From positions 1-44,700 of the forward strand of contig CBDCME010000045.1 of NCBI GenBank assembly GCA_965218865.1: a stretch of 44,700 nucleotides of DNA, read 5' to 3'. Position numbers and translations under genes: made by a program. Shown piece after piece: positions 8,653 through 16,961 of the stretch; position 1 is the first letter of the stretch, and the number at the start of each line of letters is the position of its first letter. This DNA comes from CBDCME01 sp965218865. Lineage in GTDB: Bacteria > Pseudomonadota > Alphaproteobacteria > JAAXGF01. The notes beneath the pieces were generated by a model. The model was not told the DNA's origin, did not search any database, and saw nothing but the letters and a program-made list of their open reading frames with translations.

Positions 8653-8753
8653 GTCTGTTCGAGCCCTCTCCCCCTTCCGCCTCCCCTTAGGCGTATGCTG
8701 AAATGGGTGGCCGGGAGGGGGAGAGGGCCGGTGCCGCGGGTTTTCGATCAGAC
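8653..8753 (+). repeat. Dispersed palindromic repeat copy 2 (shortened)
   Basis: GTCTGTTCGAGCCCTCTCCC leads directly into the large stem-loop and ends TTTTCGATCAGAC. Compared with full copies it lacks the small hairpin and the A/T stretch. Full copies contain two GTCTGTTC direct repeats flanking exactly that missing part, so a deletion between them explains the structure. The left arm of the large stem is also diverged. Confidence 0.75.
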
Positions 8754-8797
8754 TTTAACTGAACCGGAGCGATCGCGGATTCGTTCGCGCGTTGGTT

Positions 8798-9199
8798 TCA
8801 GCCACCCCCGACTTCCGCCTTGGTGGTCCGGTCGTTGAGCGAACGTATGGTTTGGATAAACGTCCCCAAAAGCGAGCGGATGACCGGGTCCGCCTGGTGA
8901 ATGCGTTCATGCAGTTTCTGTTCCGATATCACCAGGCAAACGGTTTCGTCTTGGGCCGTGGCGGAGGCGTCGCGGGTTTGACGATCGATCAGCGCCATTT
9001 CGCCGAAGATGCCACCCGGACCGATGATGGCGAGGGAAACCTTCTGGCCGTTCCGTCTGCGCGATACTTCGACCGCACCGGAATGAACGTAGTAGGCTTG
9101 GTGCCCCATCTCGCCTTCCCTGAAGATAATCGTTCCGGGGGGGGGGTCTTTTCGCGGTGTATTGGAACTCTGCGAAGGGGTCCCGGTATCGTTTGCCAT
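8798..9199 (-). CDS. Single-domain cyclic nucleotide-binding protein
   Basis: About 133 residues from MANDTGTPSQ. The cNMP-binding beta-roll is clear: PGTIIFREGEMGHQAYYV, then the phosphate-binding cassette FGEMALIDRQTRDASATA. There is no DNA-binding domain after it, only a short C-terminal helix, so this is a stand-alone sensor or regulatory domain rather than a full CRP. The frame stays open further upstream (start at 9427 possible), but the MAND start best fits the domain boundary. A run of ten C (plus-strand G 9137-9146) encodes the PPP before the domain and makes the N-terminus prone to slippage. The next upstream gene on the same strand is the phasin-like gene. Confidence 0.8.
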   Translation of the reverse strand: MANDTGTPSQSSNTPRKDPPPGTIIFREGEMGHQAYYVHSGAVEVSRRRNGQKVSLAIIGPGGIFGEMALIDRQTRDASATAQDETVCLVISEQKLHERIHQADPVIRSLLGTFIQTIRSLNDRTTKAEVGGG

Positions 9200-9368
9200 A
9201 TATTTGTCCGCCAGATTGAGTCCAGGTCGTCCTAACATCACGACCATAAATTGGTAAACAAACAGTAACGCCACGGTTTCGCGCGAGTGGAAAGGGGCGA
9301 ATTCTTCAACGCGGGCACGCGTGGCGCTCCGCGCGTAGGCGGAACGGCCGGCCGTTGCGTCGACGGCG

Positions 9369-9983
9369 TTAGGAGTCTTTGTCTTTGGAATCGCCTTGTC
9401 CGCTTCCGAAGGTCTTTTCGAACTCATCCTTGGCCGTCGTCACGGCGCCTTCGAAGGCTTCCCACGCGCCTTCGAATCCCTTGGACATGGCCTGCCAAGT
9501 GTTGGCGTTCGCGGCGTTGATCTCGCGGACCCAGTCCTCCGCATCCTTTTGCTTGTCCCGTAAATCGTCGATCAGGTGGTCGAATCTTTCCCGCTCATCG
9601 TCCGCCAGCTTGGCGACCTTGTGGGAATACTGGTCGACGACCTCCAACCAGTGCTTGAACTGGGCCCCTGAGCGCGCGGCGATGGCCTCGCGCTCGCCGT
9701 CGAACTTGCCCGCCGCGTACGCCGCCAGCTTCTCGAAATCGGCCCAGGCTTTTTCAACTTCCTCGACGCCTTTTTCCCAGGCCCCGGACTCGTAGTGCCG
9801 GACCCTTTCGGCGAAGTCCTGAAACACCATCTGCTGGGCGTGTATTTCCTTGACCGCCTTGTGCATCTCGTCGCGGGCCTCGGCCTGAAGCCCCTCCGCC
9901 TTCTTGCCCATGGCCTCGGCGACCGCGGCCATTTCATGCATGCGGCTGATCACGGTCTCACGGAACGTGTTAAAACCTTCCAT
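9369..9983 (-). CDS. Phasin-like coiled-coil protein
   Basis: A 204-residue, highly helical, charged protein (MEGFNTFRETVISRMHEM... to SGQGDSKDKDS) with no cysteine, signal peptide or membrane segment. Long heptad-like stretches such as EARDEMHKAVKEIHAQQM and DDLRDKQKDAEDWVREI suggest a coiled coil. The start at 9983 follows GAGGGCGGGAT. Its place near phaE and phaC on the same strand suggests a granule-associated phasin that coats PHA; this is inferred from context and composition, not from a diagnostic motif. Confidence 0.6.
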   Translation of the reverse strand: MEGFNTFRETVISRMHEMAAVAEAMGKKAEGLQAEARDEMHKAVKEIHAQQMVFQDFAERVRHYESGAWEKGVEEVEKAWADFEKLAAYAAGKFDGEREAIAARSGAQFKHWLEVVDQYSHKVAKLADDERERFDHLIDDLRDKQKDAEDWVREINAANANTWQAMSKGFEGAWEAFEGAVTTAKDEFEKTFGSGQGDSKDKDS

Positions 9984-10082
9984 ATCCCGCCCTCCTCTCG
10001 GAAAATCATGTTCTTGCGGAACCCGCCGCCGGTATTCCGGCGCCAATTCTTGAACCGCGACAAGACGCCGCCACTACGTTTT

Positions 10083-10215
10083 TGTTCGAAAATGCGCGTC
10101 CGCGCATTTTTTGCGTCTGTTCCGGCCCTCTCCCCCTCCCGGCCACCCACGAGAGTATGCTGATATGGGTGGCCGGGAGGGGGCGGGGGCCGGTGCCGCG
10201 AGTTTTCGAACAGAC
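10083..10215 (+). repeat. Dispersed palindromic repeat copy 3
   Basis: Full-length copy: terminal GTTCGAAAA and TTTTCGAAC inverted repeats, small hairpin AATGCGCG-TC-CGCGCATT, TTTTTTGCGTCTG spacer, then two 26-base arms (GGCCCTCTCCCCC... and ...GGGGGCGGGGGCC) that pair with two mismatches around a 16-base loop. It lies in tandem orientation with copy 4. Confidence 0.92.
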
Positions 10216-10340
10216 TGTAAAACACGCGCGTTTCCAGTCCTAAACTTTTTCTCTGTCCGTCGCAACGATTTCGGTTTCCTTGGTGCCCCGCCGCTATTAC
10301 CCGTTCCCTGCTTGCCGCCGCCGGCCCGCCTTAGAGTCCA
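10216..10340. other. Spacer between two tandem repeat copies
   Basis: A unique 125-base sequence separates copies 3 and 4; no gene or signal is seen. Together 9984-10473 is a repeat-filled gap between the phasin-like gene and the alpha/beta hydrolase. Confidence 0.5.
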
Positions 10341-10471
10341 TTTGAAAATGCGCGTCCGCGCATTTTTTGCGTCTGTTCCGGCCCTCTCCCCCTCCCGGCC
10401 ACCCACGAGAGTATGCTGATATGGGTGGCCGGGAGGGGGCGGGGGCCGGTGCCGCGAGTTTTCGAACAGAC
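10341..10471 (+). repeat. Dispersed palindromic repeat copy 4
   Basis: Almost identical to copy 3 in the same orientation, with TTTGAAAATG at the left end. It ends three bases from the stop codon of the alpha/beta hydrolase, whose final codons (ending GGAACAGACTC) also resemble the repeat, suggesting the insertion helped define that C-terminus. Confidence 0.92.
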
Positions 10472-10473
10472 TG

Positions 10474-11412
10474 TTAGAGTCTGTTCCGTCCCGACGACGC
10501 CGATCGGCGACGGAACCGGCCGCCCACCACCGGCTTTTCCCGGGGCCGGGGCCGGCGCCGGATTTTCGCCATCAGCCAATCGATGACCACGTCGACCTGA
10601 TCGTCGGCCATCAAGGCCGGCGCGTGACCGCAATCGGCGATCTCGACCACCTTGGCCTTGGGGCCTCGGCGGCTCATTTCGTCAGCCATGTCGGCCGGAA
10701 GCATGTCGGATTCGGCCCCCCGCAAGACCAATACGGGGCAGCGAATTTTATCCCAAAACCCCCAAAGGTTGAGGTTGTAAATCAGTCCTGTCCGAAACGC
10801 TTGTCCTATCCGTACGTCCTGATGCAGCTTGTAAAAACCGGTTTCCTCGCAAAAACGCACGCTGTGCTTGGTCAGGTGCCGCCACTGAGTTTTGGTGAGA
10901 TTACCGAAGGGCGCCAGGACGTCGCGGAAGTAAAGCTCCGCCGAAGCCAGATCGGCAAAGTCGGGTTCGTCGTGTATGTAGTCGCCGATGCGCTTCAGCG
11001 CCAACCAAGTCAGAAACGGACCGATGTCGTTGACGATCAAACGGCGGACGGGGCTGTTCGGATGTCCGGCCATGATGATCCCCATCAGCCCGCCCAGGGA
11101 GGTCCCGATCCAATCCACTTCCCGGACCTCCAGACGGGTGACGAGCGCGTTCACGTCCGCGAGATATTGGGGAAACGCGTAACCCTCTGGATTGGACAGC
11201 CAATCACTCTTGCCACGCCCGACGATGTCCGGACAAACGACGCGGTAACCGCGCTTGGTCAGCGCCGCCGCGAGAACGTCGAAATCGCGTCCCTGTCGGG
11301 TCAGGCCATGGACGCAGATAGCCACCCGCTCACTCGCCGGGTCGCCCCACTCGGTGTAGGCGACGCGGTGAAACCCTTCGAGAGAAAGACCGAGAAAACT
11401 TTTCATCCGCAT
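10474..11412 (-). CDS. Alpha/beta hydrolase in PHA cluster
   Basis: About 312 residues. The oxyanion region is AICVHGLTRQGRDFD, the nucleophile elbow is IGTSLGGLMG, the acid is in RGAESDML and the histidine in IADCGHAPAL, a complete Ser-Asp-His triad. The start is uncertain: ATG at 11412 is in frame, while a TTG at 11436 lies directly against a GGGAGG. It follows phaC on the same strand with a gap of about 200 bases, so a role in PHA or hydroxyacyl turnover is plausible but inferred. The C-terminal tail after WLMAKI is Arg-rich and ends at repeat copy 4, so it may not be native. Confidence 0.8.
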   Translation of the reverse strand: MRMKSFLGLSLEGFHRVAYTEWGDPASERVAICVHGLTRQGRDFDVLAAALTKRGYRVVCPDIVGRGKSDWLSNPEGYAFPQYLADVNALVTRLEVREVDWIGTSLGGLMGIIMAGHPNSPVRRLIVNDIGPFLTWLALKRIGDYIHDEPDFADLASAELYFRDVLAPFGNLTKTQWRHLTKHSVRFCEETGFYKLHQDVRIGQAFRTGLIYNLNLWGFWDKIRCPVLVLRGAESDMLPADMADEMSRRGPKAKVVEIADCGHAPALMADDQVDVVIDWLMAKIRRRPRPREKPVVGGRFRRRSASSGRNRL

Positions 11413-11613
11413 GAGCGAGATCCACTTGCATTGCAACCTCCCTCATGGCGCCACCTACGGTAGGCGCGGGCGCCCGGCCGAGTCAAGGCGCTCTGGAGCG
11501 GGGGCGAAGGCGCCACCGCCTCTCGAATGAATTCGCGGGATGGGCAAAGAAACTTACGCCAACGGCGATGTCCGTGGACTCGGCCGAGGTGACAACGAGG
11601 ATACGGGCGACGA

Positions 11614-12765
11614 TCACGGTCTCGCCACCGTATCGTTTTGCGGACGGTCTCGCGCCGCGCGCTTGTAACGATCGGACAACCAGCTCACGACTCCCTGACC
11701 GAGAACACCCTGAGTGCGGCCGCTCACGAAGACCCCGACGTGCCCGCCGGGCAATTCGAGTTCGGTGTAATCCTCGGTGCCCACGCATTTGCCGAGAGCC
11801 CGGGAACACAGGGGCGGAACGATGTGGTCATCGGTCGCGAAGATATTCAGAACCGGCATCCGGACGCGCTTGAGGTCGACCGTGCGCCCCCCCAGCTCGA
11901 AGGCGTTTCGGATCAGTTTGTTGTCCTGGTACAGGTCCTTGAGCCATTGCTTCGCGGCCTCTCCGGGATGATGGGGTCTGTCCGCGAGCCACTTCTCCAT
12001 GCGCAGGAAGTTCATCAATTTTTTCTTGTCGTCGATCACGTTCATCAAGCCGAGATTGTATTTCGTCAGACTCTTCATCGGCGTCATCATGGAGAATACC
12101 GAACCCATCAATTCGCCCGGAAGATTGCCGAAGGCCTCGATCAAGCCATCGATGTCCTCCGGTGCCAGACTCCGGGTCCAGAGATTAATGAATCCGTGGT
12201 AAAGACTGGTGTCCTGCTTGTCGGCGTGAAAATCGATCGGGGTCACGGTGAGAACGAGATTCTCGACCCGATCGGGGTTGAGCGCCGCGTAGCAGACGGC
12301 GAAAACACCGCCCTCGCAAATGCCTTGGAGATTGATCCTATCGCGGCCCTCGCGCGCGCATATGAAGTCGACGGCGTCGGCGATGTAGCCGTCGACGTAA
12401 TCGTCGATGGTCAGGAATCGGTCCGCCCGCGAAGGGTGTCCCCAGTCGAGCACGTAGACGTCCACGCCCTGGCCAAGAAGGTTGCGGACCAGGGACCTGT
12501 CCTCCTGCAAGTCGACCATCGTGTAACGGCCGACAAGCGCGTAAACCAAGAGAACGGGCGCCATCGGCTTGGCTTCCGCGATGGGCTTGTAGCGGTAGAG
12601 AACCACTTTGTCGCGCTCGAAAACCGCCTCCTTGGCGGTCGTCCCGATTTTGACGTCGCTGTCGCGAATTTCGCTCAGGAGGCGCATGCCGCGAGTCATC
12701 TTCTCGTGCATGCTCCTGACTTCCTTCAAGGCTTCCTCGGGTCGGATCCTGATGGCCAATCCCAT
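11614..12765 (-). CDS. phaC: Class III poly(3-hydroxyalkanoate) synthase, PhaC subunit
   Basis: A 383-residue protein closely following class III PhaC. The lipase-like box is LQGICEGGVF with the catalytic cysteine near residue 150; the acid is in FATDDHIVPP and the histidine in LPGGHVGVFVSG. Family blocks VYALVGRYTMVDLQEDRS and KNFLRMEKW-like NFLRMEKWLADRP are present. The start at 12765 (MGLAIRIRPEEAL) matches the family N-terminus; a longer frame from 12849 would overlap phaE by 50 bases. Together with PhaE it polymerises hydroxyacyl-CoA into PHA at the granule surface. It is translated just after phaE, 34 bases downstream. Confidence 0.93.
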   Translation of the reverse strand: MGLAIRIRPEEALKEVRSMHEKMTRGMRLLSEIRDSDVKIGTTAKEAVFERDKVVLYRYKPIAEAKPMAPVLLVYALVGRYTMVDLQEDRSLVRNLLGQGVDVYVLDWGHPSRADRFLTIDDYVDGYIADAVDFICAREGRDRINLQGICEGGVFAVCYAALNPDRVENLVLTVTPIDFHADKQDTSLYHGFINLWTRSLAPEDIDGLIEAFGNLPGELMGSVFSMMTPMKSLTKYNLGLMNVIDDKKKLMNFLRMEKWLADRPHHPGEAAKQWLKDLYQDNKLIRNAFELGGRTVDLKRVRMPVLNIFATDDHIVPPLCSRALGKCVGTEDYTELELPGGHVGVFVSGRTQGVLGQGVVSWLSDRYKRAARDRPQNDTVARP

Positions 12766-12799
12766 GCTCGCCGAGCCCTCGCCCGAAAGGTTGCCGTTT

Positions 12800-13735
12800 C
12801 TAGGCGGTGCCTTTGCGTCGCTTGGATCGTTTGCGTGATCGTTCGGCATCGCTCGTGTCCTTCCCAGCTGTCGGCGCCCGGGACTTTTCCTTCGCGGCCG
12901 GCGCGCCGTCGGAGTTCGAATCCAGGGGACGTGCCCGCCCGCGTTTCATCTCGCGCACCTCGCGGCGCAGCGCGTGAACCGTGCGGTGCAGATCGTCCAC
13001 TTCGGTCCGCGTCGGGACGGATTTTGCCTCGCAGATGAACTCCGTGATTTCACGTTCCAGCAGGCGGTACCGGGTGCCGGCCCGCAACAACTGACTCTGG
13101 GCCTCGAGAAACGGGTCCGACCGATGCGCTTCCAACAGGGTGTCGTTGGCTATCGCCAGCCACAGATCGGTGAGTTGTTGCCAACTTTCGACCGCCTCTC
13201 CCTTATTCCCCTTTTCCTTCAAGGCCGCCATCAAGCGCTGAAAGGCGGCCATCCACGCTCCCATGACGACGACTTGATACTCGCCGCCGCAGCGACGCAT
13301 TTCCAGCCACGCCGACATGGTCTTCATGAGTTTTCCGTGAAGATTCCCAAGATCGGCGAACTCGGGACCTTCGGTCAGGCGCTGAATGGTCTTGCCGATT
13401 TCGTCCATGCCGGCGCCGACGAGCTGGCTCGGGTCTATCAACTTGCCCAACGCCGTTTGCGCCGCGTCGTCGGCCCCGGCGGTCGGCAGAACCTCGGCCA
13501 GGGTGGCGCAGGAGGCCAAGTACGATTGCCACATCGCCGCCGCATTGCGCGCGGTCTCGGTCAGTTTCTCGGAATCCTTGGCGAGCGACAACGACTCCGT
13601 GTCGGGGAGATCGGCGGCGGCCTCGCGCATGTGCTTGGCGAAGGTGCCGAACATTTCCCTCTGGCTCGCGGCCAAGGTCTTCTGACCCTGAAACCACAGT
13701 TTCAAATAATTGTTCGCCTCTTCCGTCCAATCCAT
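12800..13735 (-). CDS. phaE: Class III PHA synthase, PhaE subunit
   Basis: A 311-residue, mostly helical protein beginning MDWTEEANNYLKLWFQGQKT, typical of PhaE. The central part has MSAWLEMRRCGGEYQVV and WMAAFQRLMAAL, and the late region DPFLEAQSQLLRAGTRYRLLEREI is the usual PhaE signature preceding a basic tail (KRSKRRKGTA). PhaE has no catalytic triad; it activates PhaC in the heteromeric class III synthase. It is first in the phaEC unit, and repeat copy 5 begins about 50 bases upstream, in the divergent gap with the HAD gene. Confidence 0.9.
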   Translation of the reverse strand: MDWTEEANNYLKLWFQGQKTLAASQREMFGTFAKHMREAAADLPDTESLSLAKDSEKLTETARNAAAMWQSYLASCATLAEVLPTAGADDAAQTALGKLIDPSQLVGAGMDEIGKTIQRLTEGPEFADLGNLHGKLMKTMSAWLEMRRCGGEYQVVVMGAWMAAFQRLMAALKEKGNKGEAVESWQQLTDLWLAIANDTLLEAHRSDPFLEAQSQLLRAGTRYRLLEREITEFICEAKSVPTRTEVDDLHRTVHALRREVREMKRGRARPLDSNSDGAPAAKEKSRAPTAGKDTSDAERSRKRSKRRKGTA

Positions 13736-13783
13736 CGTTCGTTCCGTCGCCGATTCGGCGCAGTGCCCCCCTTGGCCCGCCTA

Positions 13784-13915
13784 TTCGAAAATGCGCGTCC
13801 GCGCATTTTTTGCGTCTGTTCCGGCCCTCTCCCCCTCCCGGCCACCCACGAGAGTATGCTGATATGGGTGGCCGGGAGAGGGCGGGGGCCGGTGCCGCGA
13901 GTTTTCAAACAGGCT
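13784..13915 (+). repeat. Dispersed palindromic repeat copy 5
   Basis: Full-length copy with TTCGAAAATGCGCG on the left and GTTTTCAAACAGGCT on the right. It fills most of the intergenic region between divergent phaE and the HAD hydrolase, so it lies where promoters of both genes are expected. Confidence 0.92.
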
Positions 13916-14028
13916 TCAATTGTGCCCGTCCGCTTCGCCTCGCGCAAGCGGGTGGTTGGCTTGCCGCGCGACGCCCCAAGGCCCTCCCGCTTGACCGGGA
14001 AGGCCGGTTCCGCGATACAGACGGCGCC

Positions 14029-14880
14029 ATGGGCGCGAAAATGATTTCGGGACTGGGGACCATCGCGGCGCCCTATGAGCTGTTCGTCGTCGATCAGTGG
14101 GGCGTCATTCACGACGGGGTCAGCGCCCACCCCCGCGCGGTCGAGGCGTTGAGCAAGCTGCGCGGCGCGGCCAAGACGGTCGCGATCCTGTCCAATTCCG
14201 GAAAAATGGCGGCCCAGTCCCGGAGGATGCTGGAAAACCTGGGCATCGGGCCGGAACTCTACGACCTCGTCGTCACCTCAGGCGACGAAGTGAACGAGGG
14301 TCTGAAAACCCGTGGGGATCCGTTTTACGCGAACCTCGGATCCCGCTTCCTGATGTTCTCCTGGGACGACGACCGGCGGGTCGTCGAGGGGATCGGATAT
14401 CAGGAGGTCGGAAGCGTGGACGAAGCCGATTTCATCCTCTGCGCCGGCGCCGACAAGCCCGACGTCGCCGATTACGAAGCGGTCTTGCGGCGGGCCTTGG
14501 GGCGCGATCTGCCGCTGACCTGCACCAATCCCGACCGGGTCAGCCGGGAGCCGGACGGCAGCCTCAAGATGTGCCCCGGCGCCATCGCCCAGGCCTACGA
14601 GGAGATGGGCGGAAAAGTCCGCTGGCACGGCAAGCCGCGGCGGGAAGTCTACGACCGGATCCGGACCGAAACCGGAATCGCGGGCCCGGCCTTGGCGATC
14701 GGCGATTCGCTCGACCACGACATCCGCGGCGGCGCCAACGCCGGCATGGATTCGCTCTTCATCTGCAACGGAATCCACGCCCGCGACCTCCCCTCCCCGC
14801 CCACGTCCGAATCGGTCGCCGAACTCTCCGCCAGCTACAGCGTCACCCCCACCTACGCCGCCCCCGACTTCCGCTGGTAA
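14029..14880 (+). CDS. HAD-superfamily class IIA hydrolase (TIGR01459-type)
   Basis: A 283-residue protein starting MGAKMISGLGTIAAPYELF. HAD motif I is VVDQWGVIHDG, motif II lies in VAILSNSGKM, and motif III/IV in LAIGDSLDHDIRGGANAGMDS. The length and the late motif fit the alphaproteobacterial class IIA family of unknown substrate (NagD/phosphoglycolate phosphatase relatives). The ATG at 14029 is the first supported by homology; earlier in-frame sequence derives from repeat copy 5. The asparagine synthetase follows on the same strand 127 bases later. Confidence 0.88.
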   Translation: MGAKMISGLGTIAAPYELFVVDQWGVIHDGVSAHPRAVEALSKLRGAAKTVAILSNSGKMAAQSRRMLENLGIGPELYDLVVTSGDEVNEGLKTRGDPFYANLGSRFLMFSWDDDRRVVEGIGYQEVGSVDEADFILCAGADKPDVADYEAVLRRALGRDLPLTCTNPDRVSREPDGSLKMCPGAIAQAYEEMGGKVRWHGKPRREVYDRIRTETGIAGPALAIGDSLDHDIRGGANAGMDSLFICNGIHARDLPSPPTSESVAELSASYSVTPTYAAPDFRW

Positions 14881-15007
14881 TGACCTTCCTCCCCGGAAGC
14901 CCATTCCCGTGATCGCGCGTCCGCCGGCGAGCAGGTTCGACTGTCTGAGCAATCCCGGGTAAGAATGTCGCCGAATGCTTTCGGCGATGGAGGTGAGAAC
15001 TCCGGGC

Positions 15008-16821
15008 GTGTGCGGATTCGTGGCCATGTTCGAGCCGGGGAGGCGATTTGAAACCGACCTCTTGGAGCGGATGGGCGGGGATATTTTTCATCGCGGACCG
15101 GATTCCGGGGGCATTGTCGAGGAGGAAGGGTTCGGCCTCTCGGTTCGGCGACTGGCGATCATCGACCCGGGGGCGGCGTCCGATCAGCCGATGAGCGACA
15201 GGCGCGGGCGCTACACCCTCGTCTTCAACGGGGAAATCTACAATCACCGCGAATTGCGCCGGACTCTCATCGAACGCGGCGTCCGCTTCCGCACCGACGG
15301 CGATACCGAGGTCCTCCTCCAGGGCTTCATGACTTGGGGCAATGCGGTGCTCGAGCGGCTGGAAGGCATGTATGCCTTCGTCATCGTCGATCGGCGGGAA
15401 CGGCGCGCCTTCGCGGCCCGGGATCCGTTGGGAATCAAGCCTCTTTATTTTCGCCGGCTCGGCGCCACCGTCGCCCTCGCCAGCGAGATCCGGCCCCTGC
15501 GGCGGCTCGGGCCGGCCGGCGCCGACGAGGGCGCGGTGGCGGAATTGCTGACCTTCGGCTGGGCCGCCGGGCGCTTGAGCAACGTCGCCGGGATCGACCG
15601 GGTCCCCGGCGGCACCTTGATCACGCTGTCGTTGGACGGCGGCGGCGTTCTGCGACGCCGGGACCGAGACATCCTCGACGATATGAATCCCAAGGGTCCG
15701 CCAATCGCCGAGGAGGAGATCGAGGACCGGCTGCGCCGCTCGGTGCGCGATCACCTGATGAGCGACGTGGGATACAATCTGCAACTGTCCGGCGGCGTCG
15801 ATTCCAGCCTCGTCGCGGCCTTGGCCCAGGAAGAATCGGGCACCGGCATCGCCTCTTACGGGGTCCGGCTCGACGACAGCCGCTACGATGAGTCGCCCTA
15901 CCGGAAAGAGGTGGTCGCCGCCACCGGGCTGGCGCATCACGAAATCGACCTCGACGGAGTCGATTTTGCCGACGCCTTGCCGCGCGCGCGGTTCGGCACA
16001 TGGAAGGTCCGGTGCCGCATGGGGGCTGCGTCATGCTGATGCTCTTATGCGACCGTTCGAAAGCGAACTCCAAGGTCATCCTGACCGGCGAGGGCGCGGA
16101 CGAGGCCTTCGGCGGCTACTTGCGCTATGCCCTGTGGCGGAAGCTCGCCTGGCAGGAACGGCTGGGGAAGGCGCTGCCAGCGGGGCTGCTGCCGCCGCTG
16201 TATCCATTCCGCGGGACAAGGCGTCTTCAGGGCGTGGACGCGGCCGTTTACGCCAGCGTCTATCAGGACTTTCGGGCCCTGGCCAAACTCTTCCCCCAAC
16301 TCGTTCCGGCGCCGGCCGGGCTGCGCGAAAAGGTTTCCGATCGCTTCGCCGATTTTCGCGACCGTTTGTTGGCCCTCGATCATGCCTGCTATCTCGAAAG
16401 CCTGCTGGTGCGCCAGGACAAGATGAGCATGGCGGCCTCGGTCGAGGCCCGGATGCCGTTCGTCCATTTGCCCTTGTGGCGCCAGATCAATCGCCTGCGA
16501 CGCGAGGTCCGAATTCCCGGACGGATCACCAAGCCGGTCCTCAAACGGATCGCCCGCAAAGTTCTGCCGCGCGGCATCGTCGATCGGCGGAAGGTGGGCT
16601 TGCGCTTGCCCTACGACGAATGGACCAGCGACCCCGCGGCCTTGGGACGGTATCTCGAATTGTTGACCCAGACCGATTGCCGCCTCGCGGCTTTCGCGGA
16701 CAAGGCGGCGCTGCCGGACGTCGTCGCCCGTTACCGCGCGGGCGAGCGCCAGGGACTACCCTTCATGTTCACGCTCATCAACCTCGAACTCTGGCTGCGC
16801 GACCTCGATCGAGGCGTTTGA
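15008..16821 (+). pseudogene. asnB: Glutamine-hydrolysing asparagine synthetase, frameshifted
   Basis: A GTG at 15008 places cysteine second (M-CGFVAMF), as required for the class II amidotransferase nucleophile, and GGAGGTGAG precedes it. The amidase domain shows HRGPDSGG and VFNGEIYNHRELR; the synthetase PP-loop is LQLSGGVDSSLVAAL near residue 262. The frame is lost at a CGCGCGCGCG tract (15981-15990). Removing one CG restores LPRAVRHMEGPVPHGG and then GEGADEAFGGY to the end, about 603 residues. The two-base repeat expansion is a lesion, a sequencing error or a slippage switch. It would make asparagine or amidate another acceptor. Confidence 0.88.
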
Positions 16822-16961
16822 ATCTCGCCGACCCGCCTCGCGCCCGGGCACCATCTGTGCTAGATTCCTCGGTGCGGGGGGGAGGCATCGGGGACATGTT
16901 CTTTAAGTCAAATTTCTGGTTTGGATTCTCCGGTTGCACTCGGTTTTCCCGATACCGCCTG

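Noticed and set aside
10074..10425. Small frames containing RPLPATH, SRPPTRV or LSWVAGRGRGP stretches
   Set aside because: These recur wherever the palindromic repeat occurs and in all its frames; they are translations of the repeat, not genes.
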